A stretch of 14,565 nt of DNA from Pseudomonadota bacterium (GTDB lineage: Bacteria; Pseudomonadota; Gammaproteobacteria; Burkholderiales; Burkholderiaceae_B): the NCBI GenBank assembly GCA_023427085.1, contig JAEZBO010000177.1:1-14565 (forward strand), written 5' to 3'. Shown here piece after piece: positions 1-6,283 of this stretch. Below the pieces are notes generated by a model. It was not told where the DNA came from. It ran no database searches and saw only the letters and a program-made list of their open reading frames with translations. Numbering within the stretch: position 1 is the first letter of the stretch; every line of letters begins with the position of its first letter. Position numbers and translations under genes: made by a program.

Positions 1-2331
1 CTGCTGGCCAGCGCGCCGGCCTGGGCCGCCGATGCGCCGGTCCGGCAACATGCCATCGGCGCGGGTCCGCTCAGCGACGTGCTGGCGCAGTTCGCCGCGG
101 CCGCCGGCGTGCCGCTGGCCTTCGATCCGCAGATGCTGGCCGGCCGCCACAGCGCCGGCCTGCAGGGCCGCTATGACGCCGACGAAGGCTTCGCGCAGTT
201 GCTGGCCGGCAGCGGCTACGCGGTGCGGCGCGTCGGCGCCGCCTACACGCTGTACAAACTGCCCGAGCCGGCGCCCGCCTCGTCACGGCTGCCGGCCGCC
301 GTGCAGATGGCACCGGCGCTGGTCACTGGCACCCTGTACGGCTCGCGCGAAACCGACACGCTGCGCAACTCCAGCGCATCGGTGGGCATCGTCGACGCGC
401 AGGCCATCGACGAAGGCCAGATCCGCACGCTGCAATCGAGCTTCCGGCGCCTGGCCAACGTGATGGACGCCGCCTTCCTGAATTCGGGCTTCGTGATCCG
501 CGGCATGAGCACCGAGGGCTTCGTGCCGGCCGGCGCGCCGATGGGCTCGGTCTACATCGACGGCGTGCTGCAGACCCGCTACAGCGCCCGCTTCGGCGCG
601 CGCAACCTGTGGGATGCGCAGCAGGTCGAGGTCTATCGCGGTCCGCAGTCCACGCTCAGCGGTCGCGCGGCCACGGCCGGCGCGGTCTACGTCAAGACCC
701 AGGACCCCAGCTTCGCGCGCGAGGCCCAGGTCGGCGTCACCGGCGGCAACCACAATCTGCTGGGCAGCGCCTTCGTGCTCAATACGCCGCTGGACGAAGA
801 CCAGCTGGCGCTGCGGCTGTCGGGCTCGGTCGAACGCTCGCGCACGCCGGTGTCCTACCCGACCTACCGCCAGTACGCCAACTACCACAAGTTCAAGACC
901 GAAGTCAGCGACAACCTGCGCGCCAAGCTGCTGTTCCTGCCCAATGCCTCGCCCGACACCCGCGCCTTGCTGAGCTACGCCTATTCGGACGACCGGCCCA
1001 ATGAGCGGCTGATCGGCATCGGCCCCGACTTCGGCCTGGATGCCGACCGCGGCGACTGGTATCAGTTTCCGACCTATGCCGAGTTTCGCCAGACCAAGGT
1101 GCACAACCTCGGTCTGACGCTGACTCATCAGTTCAATGATGCGCTGCGGCTGACCTCGCAGACTGGCGGCCATTACGGCAAGACCCGCAGACTGTCGGTC
1201 AATGCCGACACGCCCGGGCAGGTCGACGGGCTGTCGGGCGAAGTCAAGGACAGGCTGATCACGCAGGAGCTGCGGCTGAACTACGAGGGCCAACGCTGGA
1301 GCTGGGTCGGCGGCGTATTCGCCAGCCGCCAGGATTACGATTCGTCGCTGAGCGCGGCCATGGTGCCGTTTCTGCAACTGGGCGAGCGGTTCGAACGCGA
1401 CACCAGCAACCTGGCCGTGTTCGGCGAGGCCACTTATGAGTTTGTGCCGACCTGGCGCGTGACGCTGGGCGGGCGGCTCGATTATCTGCGCGAGAAGACC
1501 GAGCAGCACAACGTCGATACCTATCCCTACGGCGGCGTGCCGAATGCCTATTCCAACAGCGCCGATTTCGACGAGACCAACTTCGTGCCCAAGGTCGGCC
1601 TGAGCAAGGCGCTGACGCCGGATCACACGGTCGGCGCCACCTATACCGAAGGCTTTCGCACCGGTGGTTTCTACGTCAACTACAACACCGGCCAGGCGCA
1701 ATACTACGGGCCGGAATCGGCGCAGAACTACGAGCTGTTCTACAAGGGCAAGATGCTGCAGGACCGGCTGGTCATCAACGCCAATCTGTTCCTGACGCGT
1801 TATCAGGACCAGCAGATCGAGATCCGTCCCGATCCCAATGACCAGACCTACCGCGAGACCGCCAACGCCGCCGCGTCGCGTACCTGGGGTTTTGAAATCG
1901 AACCGACCTTCAAGGTCAACGAACGGCTCGACCTGTTCGCCTCGCTCGGTTATCTGAATACCAAGTTCCGCCGCTTCGAGCATGCCAGTTATGGCAACCT
2001 GGCGGGCCAGCCGTTTCCGGAAGCGCCCAAATGGAGTCTCGGCCTGGGCGGCCGTTATGAATTCGCCAGCGGTTTCTTCGTCGCTGGCGATGCCAAATAC
2101 ACCTCCGATTACGTCGGCCGCTTCGGCATCGCACCGCAGGACCACATCAGCTCGCGGTTCCTGATCAACGCCCAGGTCGGTTACCGGCAGGACCGCTGGC
2201 AGATCAACCTGTTCGCCGAAAACCTGCTCGACAAGCGTTACTACACCTTCGTCGACCAGGATTCGCTGCCGGTCATCGCGCAATGGGGACCGTCGCGCAC
2301 TTTTGGCGTGAACGCGCGGATGTCGTTCTGA
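1..2331 (+). CDS. TonB-dependent outer-membrane receptor with STN domain (5' partial)
   Basis: The reading frame is open from base 1, so the start codon lies outside the window. The first visible residues are the end of a signal peptide with a signal peptidase I site (AWA|AD, cleavage after visible residue 9). Residues about 14-84 resemble the STN (secretin/TonB N-terminal) domain found in transducing receptors such as FecA and FpvA. About 115-240 is the plug, with the motif VEVYRGPQSTLSGR where many relatives have RGPQGTLYGR. The rest is a beta-barrel rich in alternating aromatic residues, with NLLDKRYYTF near the end and a terminal Phe typical of BAM substrates. The visible part is 776 residues. 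The family imports ferric siderophores or other large ligands across the outer membrane using TonB energy. The STN domain suggests signalling to a FecR-type anti-sigma factor. The ligand cannot be told from sequence. The gene ends at the terminator shared with tldD. Confidence 0.93.
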   Translation: MLASAPAWAADAPVRQHAIGAGPLSDVLAQFAAAAGVPLAFDPQMLAGRHSAGLQGRYDADEGFAQLLAGSGYAVRRVGAAYTLYKLPEPAPASSRLPAAVQMAPALVTGTLYGSRETDTLRNSSASVGIVDAQAIDEGQIRTLQSSFRRLANVMDAAFLNSGFVIRGMSTEGFVPAGAPMGSVYIDGVLQTRYSARFGARNLWDAQQVEVYRGPQSTLSGRAATAGAVYVKTQDPSFAREAQVGVTGGNHNLLGSAFVLNTPLDEDQLALRLSGSVERSRTPVSYPTYRQYANYHKFKTEVSDNLRAKLLFLPNASPDTRALLSYAYSDDRPNERLIGIGPDFGLDADRGDWYQFPTYAEFRQTKVHNLGLTLTHQFNDALRLTSQTGGHYGKTRRLSVNADTPGQVDGLSGEVKDRLITQELRLNYEGQRWSWVGGVFASRQDYDSSLSAAMVPFLQLGERFERDTSNLAVFGEATYEFVPTWRVTLGGRLDYLREKTEQHNVDTYPYGGVPNAYSNSADFDETNFVPKVGLSKALTPDHTVGATYTEGFRTGGFYVNYNTGQAQYYGPESAQNYELFYKGKMLQDRLVINANLFLTRYQDQQIEIRPDPNDQTYRETANAAASRTWGFEIEPTFKVNERLDLFASLGYLNTKFRRFEHASYGNLAGQPFPEAPKWSLGLGGRYEFASGFFVAGDAKYTSDYVGRFGIAPQDHISSRFLINAQVGYRQDRWQINLFAENLLDKRYYTFVDQDSLPVIAQWGPSRTFGVNARMSF

Positions 2332-2352
2332 CGATCAGGCCCTTTAAAAAGA

Positions 2353-2379
2353 AAAAGCGCGGGCCCGGCCCGCGCTTTT
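2353..2379. terminator. Bidirectional intrinsic terminator, TonB receptor / tldD
   Basis: A perfect 12-bp stem (AAAAGCGCGGGC, 2353-2364; GCCCGCGCTTTT, 2368-2379) encloses a 3-nt loop. The GC-rich core has an A tract on one side and a T tract on the other, so it can end transcripts from either strand. It sits between two convergent genes, 21 bp after the receptor stop and 21 bp beyond the tldD stop. Confidence 0.9.
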
Positions 2380-2400
2380 GCTTTCACGGCGCCAGACCGA

Positions 2401-3858
2401 TCAGGCCGTGCCGCCGACCGTCAGGCCGTCCATGCGCAAGGTCGGCATGCCGACGCCGACCGGCACGCTCTGGCCGTCCTTGCCGCAGGTGCCGACACCG
2501 CTGTCGAGCGCCAGGTCGTTGCCGATCATGCTGACCTGGTTCATCGCCTCGGGGCCGCTGCCGATCAGCGTGGCGCCCTTGACCGGATAGGTCACCTTGC
2601 CGTTCTCGATCATGTAGGCCTCGGATGCCGAGAACACGAACTTGCCGCTGGTGATGTCGACCTGGCCGCCGCCAAAATTAACGGCATACAGGCCCCGCTT
2701 GACCGAGGCGATGATTTCCTCGGGCGGCTTGTCGCCGGCCAGCATGTAGGTGTTGGTCATGCGCGGCATCGGCAGGTGCGCGAACGACTCGCGCCGGCCG
2801 TTGCCGGTGGCCGAGGTCTTCATCAGCCGCGCATTCAGGGTGTCCTGCATGTAGCCGCGCAGGATGCCGTCCTCGATCAGCACGTTGCGCTGGGTCGGGT
2901 TGCCTTCGTCGTCGACGTTCAGCGAACCGCGCCGATCGGGCAAGGTGCCATCGTCGACGACCGTCACGCCGGGCGACGCGACACGTTCGCCGATGCGGTC
3001 GGAGAACACGCTCGAGCCCTTGCGGTTGAAGTCGCCCTCCAGGCCGTGCCCGACCGCCTCGTGCAGCAGGATGCCGGGCCAGCCCGACCCCAGCACCACG
3101 GTCATTTCGCCGGCCGGCGCCGGACGCGCCTCGAGATTGATCATGGCCTCGTGCACCGCGCGCTCGACATAGCCGCGCAGCACGTCGTCGTCGAAATAGC
3201 CCAGCCCGGCGCGGCCGCCGCCGCCGGCATGGCCCATCTCGCGGCGGCCATCGCGCTCGGCGATCACCGTCAGCGACAGGCGCACCAGCGGCCGCACGTC
3301 GGCGGCCAGCCGGCCGTCGCTGCCGGCCACCAGCACCACGTCGTATTCGGCGCCCAGGCCGGCCATCACCTGGATCACGTGCGGGTCGCGCGCCCGCGCC
3401 ATGCGTTCGATACGTTCGAGCAGCGCGACCTTTTCGGGCGCGGTCAGCGTCAGCAGGGGATCGATGTCGGGATACAGCGCCAGCCCGGCGCTGTCGGGCA
3501 TGGCGCGGACCTTGGCCTTGCCGGCGCCCTGGCGGGCGATGGTGCGCACCGCGCGGCTGGCCGACAGCAGCGCATCGGACGACAGCGTGTCCGAATACGC
3601 GAACGCGGTCTTTTCGCCGCTGACGGCGCGCACGCCGACGCCCTGGCCGATCGAGAAGCTGCCGGTCTTGACGATGCCCTCTTCGAGGCTCCAGCCTTCG
3701 CTGCGGGTGTACTGGAAATACAGGTCGGCATAGTCGACCTTGTGCGTGAATATCTCGCCCAGCGCGCGCGCCATGTCGGCCTCGGTCAGGCCCCAGGGGT
3801 CGAGCAGCAGGGATTTGGCGGTGGCCAGGCTGGAAATGGCAGGATCGATGAGTTTCAT
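2401..3858 (-). CDS. tldD: Metalloprotease TldD
   Basis: The 485-residue product matches TldD of the TldD/PmbA (TldE) family, in which TldD and TldE form a heterodimeric zinc protease. The partner gene is not in this window. In enterobacteria the pair matures microcin B17 and degrades unfolded peptides such as the CcdA antitoxin. The sequence shows the HExxxH zinc motif HEAVGH at residues 266-271, and the C-terminal GTCGK with Cys458 as the expected third ligand. The conserved stretches ILLHEAVGHGLEGDFNRKGS and GYMQDTLNARLM are also present. The length equals the usual 480-485. The ATG at 3858 gives the family N-terminus (MKLIDPA), though no clear Shine-Dalgarno precedes it, which fits translation after the upstream amidase gene 55 bp away on the same strand. 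The gene ends at the bidirectional terminator. Confidence 0.96.
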   Translation of the reverse strand: MKLIDPAISSLATAKSLLLDPWGLTEADMARALGEIFTHKVDYADLYFQYTRSEGWSLEEGIVKTGSFSIGQGVGVRAVSGEKTAFAYSDTLSSDALLSASRAVRTIARQGAGKAKVRAMPDSAGLALYPDIDPLLTLTAPEKVALLERIERMARARDPHVIQVMAGLGAEYDVVLVAGSDGRLAADVRPLVRLSLTVIAERDGRREMGHAGGGGRAGLGYFDDDVLRGYVERAVHEAMINLEARPAPAGEMTVVLGSGWPGILLHEAVGHGLEGDFNRKGSSVFSDRIGERVASPGVTVVDDGTLPDRRGSLNVDDEGNPTQRNVLIEDGILRGYMQDTLNARLMKTSATGNGRRESFAHLPMPRMTNTYMLAGDKPPEEIIASVKRGLYAVNFGGGQVDITSGKFVFSASEAYMIENGKVTYPVKGATLIGSGPEAMNQVSMIGNDLALDSGVGTCGKDGQSVPVGVGMPTLRMDGLTVGGTA

Positions 3859-3913
3859 GTGTTGGGCTTGGGCAAGGCCGCCAGGGCCTCGCGACAGGAA
3901 TGCAAGGGTTGCG

Positions 3914-4756
3914 CTACAGCACCCGGTGACGCCAGGCCGGCAGCGATGCCCGCACGGACTGCAGGCGTTGTGGGTCTATCGTACCGCTAACCACGCCTTC
4001 GCCCTCGGGTAGCTGCGCGATCACATCGCCCCACGGGTCGATCAGCATGGTATGGCCCCAGGTGCGCCGGCCATTGGGATGTTTGCCGCCCTGCGCGGGC
4101 GCCAGCACGTAACACTGGTTTTCGATGGCACGCGCACGCAGCAGCAATTCCCAGTGGGCCTGGCCGGTCGTATACGTGAAGGCGGCCGGCACCAGCAGCA
4201 GATTGACGTCGCCGAGCGCCCGGTAGAGCTCCGGAAAACGCAGGTCATAACAGACCGACAGGCCGACGCGGCCGCAAGGCAGGTCCAGGCCTTGCACCGC
4301 AGTGCCCGGACGAATCGCGATCGACTCGTCGTACGACTCGGCGCCCTTGGTGAAATTAAATAAATGGATTTTGTCGTAACGGGCGCACAGCTGGCCGTCG
4401 GGGCCATATACCAGCTGGGTATTGAATACCCGCTCGGGCTCGGGACAGCGCAAGGGCAAAGTGCCGCCGGCGACCCAGATGCCGTGGCGCCTGGCGGTTT
4501 CCGACAGGAAAGCCTGTATCGGGCCGTCGCCCGGCGCTTCGCACACCGCCAGTTTGTCGCGGTCGGCGCGTCCCATGAAGCAGAAATACTCAGGCAGCGC
4601 CGCTAGGCGCGCCCCGTTGGCGGCGGCCTGGGCGATCAGCGCGCCGGCGCGGTCGAGATTTTCCTGCACATCGGGCGCCGAAACCATCTGGATGGCGGCT
4701 ACCGGAAAACCGTTGTCAGCAGAATCACGCATTTCGGCGCTTGCAGCTTTTTCCAT
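3914..4756 (-). CDS. Carbon-nitrogen hydrolase (Nit1-like amidase)
   Basis: This is a nitrilase-superfamily protein of about 280 residues. Counting from the ATG at 4756, the triad is Glu56 (LPEYF), Lys129 (YDKIHLF) and Cys169 (SVCYDLRFPE), with the auxiliary Glu203 in HWELLLRARAIE. The Nit1-like features are GQAHWELLLRARAIENQCYV, the APAQGGKHPNGR loop and GHTMLIDPWG. Nit1 enzymes hydrolyse deaminated glutathione, a metabolite-repair reaction, so that is the best guess here; other omega-amidase-type substrates remain possible. Alternative in-frame ATGs are at 4771 and 4732. I chose 4756 because AGGGA lies 4 nt upstream; 4732 would also fit the conserved domain start (FPVAAIQMVS). The frame extends back to a TTG at 4795, which has nothing to support it. 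The gene lies upstream of tldD on the same strand, probably as one transcript. Confidence 0.9.
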   Translation of the reverse strand: MEKAASAEMRDSADNGFPVAAIQMVSAPDVQENLDRAGALIAQAAANGARLAALPEYFCFMGRADRDKLAVCEAPGDGPIQAFLSETARRHGIWVAGGTLPLRCPEPERVFNTQLVYGPDGQLCARYDKIHLFNFTKGAESYDESIAIRPGTAVQGLDLPCGRVGLSVCYDLRFPELYRALGDVNLLLVPAAFTYTTGQAHWELLLRARAIENQCYVLAPAQGGKHPNGRRTWGHTMLIDPWGDVIAQLPEGEGVVSGTIDPQRLQSVRASLPAWRHRVL

Positions 4757-4777
4757 AACATCCCTATCCATCAAAGA

Positions 4778-4791
4778 TTTCAACGTTGAAA
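4778..4791. promoter_or_regulatory. 14-bp perfect palindrome in divergent amidase/hns region
   Basis: TTTCAACGTTGAAA is a perfect palindrome in the AT-rich divergent spacer, 22 bp upstream of the chosen amidase start and about 60 bp upstream of the hns -10 box. Its position and symmetry suggest a dimer-binding operator. The bound protein is unknown. Confidence 0.4.
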
Positions 4792-4827
4792 GCAAACGCT
4801 GTCATACAAAAACAAACATTTTCGCTG

Positions 4828-4856
4828 GCGTCACGTCCCTGATTACTTCATATAAT
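4828..4856 (+). promoter_or_regulatory. Predicted sigma-70 promoter of the H-NS family gene
   Basis: A perfect -10 box TATAAT (4851-4856) lies 17 bp downstream of a weak -35-like GCGTCA (4828-4833). Transcription would start near 4863, giving a leader of about 48 nt that ends in AGGA six bases before the ATG. Confidence 0.6.
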
Positions 4857-4910
4857 TGCACCGGCGCAAATAAACCCACAAAAACCGGGTCCTCTATACA
4901 AGGAAGCATA

Positions 4911-5279
4911 ATGCCCCGCGAAACCTACGCAGCCCAGCAAGCCAAGCTCGAAAGAGAAATCAACAAACTTCAAAAAAAGAAAGACGCGCTGTTGAGCCGC
5001 CGCCGCAAGCCGGTGCTCGACACCATCATCAAATCGATGCGCGAGTACGACATCACGCCGGAAGAACTGGCCGCCGCGTTCTCGACCAAATCCACCACGC
5101 GCCGCACCGGCACGCCCCGCAAGACGGCCGGCGCCGGCAGCACCGCCAAGAAACCGGTGGCGCCCAAGTACCGCCATCCGGATACCGGCGATACCTGGAG
5201 CGGCCGCGGCAAGCCGCCGCGCTGGCTGGCAGCCGCCGAAGAGCAAGGCGCCACTCGCGAAAGCTTTTTGATCAAATAA
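4911..5279 (+). CDS. H-NS family nucleoid-associated protein
   Basis: The 122-residue basic protein has an N-terminal oligomerisation region predicted as coiled coil (about 5-60, rich in Lys, Glu and Gln), a Lys/Arg/Thr/Gly linker (about 60-85) and an H-NS C-terminal DNA-binding domain (about 86-113). The domain's core, TWSGRGKPPRWL (95-106), corresponds to the AT-hook-like loop that inserts in the minor groove. Size and motif resemble the short BpH3/Bph2-type H-NS proteins of Alcaligenaceae and Burkholderiales. Such proteins bind and silence AT-rich DNA. The frame is open far upstream, but the ATG at 4911 is preceded by AGGA at 6 nt and a good promoter, and the upstream frame overlaps the amidase gene antisense. 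It is transcribed away from the amidase-tldD pair. Confidence 0.92.
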   Translation: MPRETYAAQQAKLEREINKLQKKKDALLSRRRKPVLDTIIKSMREYDITPEELAAAFSTKSTTRRTGTPRKTAGAGSTAKKPVAPKYRHPDTGDTWSGRGKPPRWLAAAEEQGATRESFLIK

Positions 5280-5495
5280 AAACCTGCGCGGCGTTTCCCC
5301 AAAAGTAAAACCAGATCGGATTCGCCGCGCCGGCGCTCAGTGGGTAATTGTTCCATTAAATGGAACCCGCATCCGAAAATCCGGACTGCCGGCCCGGCCA
5401 GACCATCGGTCTATATATATCCGGATTAACCGACATGCCCGCGCACTGGCACGCCGCCCGGCTGCGCGGCGCTCGATACCGGGTGCCGGCCGGCG
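5280..5495. other. Convergent intergenic region with several inverted repeats
   Basis: This 216-bp gap separates the hns and DUF4136 stops and holds no credible ORF. An 8-bp repeat GCGCGGCG/CGCCGCGC (5286-5293, 5323-5330) has a 29-nt loop. GTTCCAT-TAA-ATGGAAC (5350-5366) forms a 7-bp stem. AATCCGGA/TCCGGATT (5378-5385, 5420-5427) encloses the small hairpin GACC-ATC-GGTC (5401-5411) and a TATATATAT run (5412-5420). None has the stem-plus-T-tract form of a standard intrinsic terminator. These may end both convergent transcripts in another way or be binding sites. Confidence 0.5.
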
Positions 5496-6146
5496 TCAGC
5501 GCCCCCTGACTTCGCGCGTTTCGCCGTTATTGGCCGGAAACCGGTCGAATACCGTCTGCACCAACTGCGGCATGGCCTGGTTCAGCTGATCCGAGCGGCC
5601 CATCGTCACCGCCGTGGACTGGTAGACCTGCGCGCCATTGCGCTCGCTGTCGCGGATCTCGACGGTCAGGCTGTTGCGATAGACCTCGGTCTGCACCGGC
5701 TCCCAGCGCGAACCGCCATGGATATTGGCGCCGACGCCCCAGCCGCCATGGCCATAATATCCGTGCGGGCCGTAATAACCGCCACGCGGGTAGTAGGGAT
5801 CGTTGAAAAACGGATCGCGATCGCGGATCACGGTTACCTGCGAGCGCTCGGTGCCATACCGAAACGACACCGTGAAGCGTGCGCTGGCGACCTCCTGGGT
5901 TTCGACCAGTCCGGTCGAGCCGATACTGGCGCGCACCATGTCGCGATAGGTCTGATAATCGAGCGTCTGTTCCAGCCCGCCCTGCGGCGCATCGAAACGG
6001 TACGATTTTCCCACGGCGTCGGCCGGCCATTGCTGCAACGTGGTGGTCTGTGCCGAGGCGGCTGCCGCACCGGCCAGCGCCACCGCCGCGGCGGTGATGG
6101 CGGCCCAGCGCGCGCGGTGCTGGACGTGCTTGGCGATCCCTGACAT
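5496..6146 (-). CDS. Exported DUF4136-like protein
   Basis: The 216-residue product has a signal peptide: positive N-terminus (HVQHRARR-like), an Ala-rich hydrophobic segment (about 14-30) and an ASA|QT cleavage site after residue 32. No lipobox cysteine is seen, although many DUF4136 proteins are lipoproteins. The mature part has the DUF4136 look: a conserved YRFDAPQG start, a beta-rich region VASARFTVSFRYGTE, a Gly/Tyr/His-rich insert (113-147), then SLTVEIRDSERNGAQVYQSTA and a C-terminal helix ending in VFDRFPANNG. It should act in the periplasm or envelope. The biochemical function is unknown. The start at 6146 has a strong AGGAG six bases upstream; the frame continues back to 6236 but without a comparable ribosome binding site. 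Confidence 0.82.
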   Translation of the reverse strand: MSGIAKHVQHRARWAAITAAAVALAGAAAASAQTTTLQQWPADAVGKSYRFDAPQGGLEQTLDYQTYRDMVRASIGSTGLVETQEVASARFTVSFRYGTERSQVTVIRDRDPFFNDPYYPRGGYYGPHGYYGHGGWGVGANIHGGSRWEPVQTEVYRNSLTVEIRDSERNGAQVYQSTAVTMGRSDQLNQAMPQLVQTVFDRFPANNGETREVRGR

Positions 6147-6174
6147 GACGTGCTCCTGGAAGCGGGAAATGCCC

Positions 6175-6199
6175 GCCTCGTCAACCATGATAACGAGGC
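6175..6199. promoter_or_regulatory. Inverted repeat in divergent DUF4136/pepN region
   Basis: GCCTCGT (6175-6181) and ACGAGGC (6193-6199) form a perfect 7-bp inverted repeat around an 11-nt spacer. On the minus strand the spacer contains TATCAT (5/6 match to a -10 box), about 40 bp upstream of the DUF4136 start. It could be an operator over the promoter or a hairpin in the leader. Confidence 0.35.
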
Positions 6200-6243
6200 T
6201 TGGACCACGCCGATGCATCAAAGTTTTACTGCTCACGCAGGTC

Positions 6244-6249
6244 TACAAT
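6244..6249 (+). promoter_or_regulatory. Possible -10 box of pepN
   Basis: TACAAT (5/6 match to TATAAT) lies 34 bp upstream of the chosen pepN ATG. No convincing -35 is seen at 16-18 bp upstream. If used, it overlaps the alternative ATG at 6248 and excludes it as a start. Confidence 0.35.
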
Positions 6250-6283
6250 GCGGGTTCTCGAACCGCCCGGACCGCCCCTGCCC

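Noticed and set aside
283..2283. 666-codon open frame on the minus strand opposite the TonB receptor
   Set aside because: Its composition is that of a GC-rich antisense shadow (Val/Gly/Ala/Arg/Gln rich, no domain), while the plus strand encodes a clear receptor.
2776..3990. 404-codon plus-strand frame opposite tldD
   Set aside because: It is a low-complexity antisense frame (Ala/Gly/Arg/Gln/His rich), while TldD on the other strand has its zinc motif and full length.
4757..4795. Longer amidase N-terminus starting at a TTG (4795)
   Set aside because: It is a rare start codon without a ribosome binding site and adds residues before the conserved domain. ATG 4756 has AGGGA upstream.
4422..4910. 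Upstream extension of the H-NS frame to 285 codons
   Set aside because: It overlaps the amidase gene antisense. The ATG at 4911 has a ribosome binding site, a promoter and the normal family N-terminus.
5412..5420. TATATATAT as a promoter -10 region
   Set aside because: It lies between convergent genes, with no ORF in a suitable position on either strand and no paired -35. It is kept only as part of the repeat-rich gap.
6200..6283. pepN starts at TTG 6200 or ATG 6248
   Set aside because: The added residues do not look like PepN. The ATG at 6248 overlaps a TACAAT -10-like box, and the family N-terminus begins at 6284.
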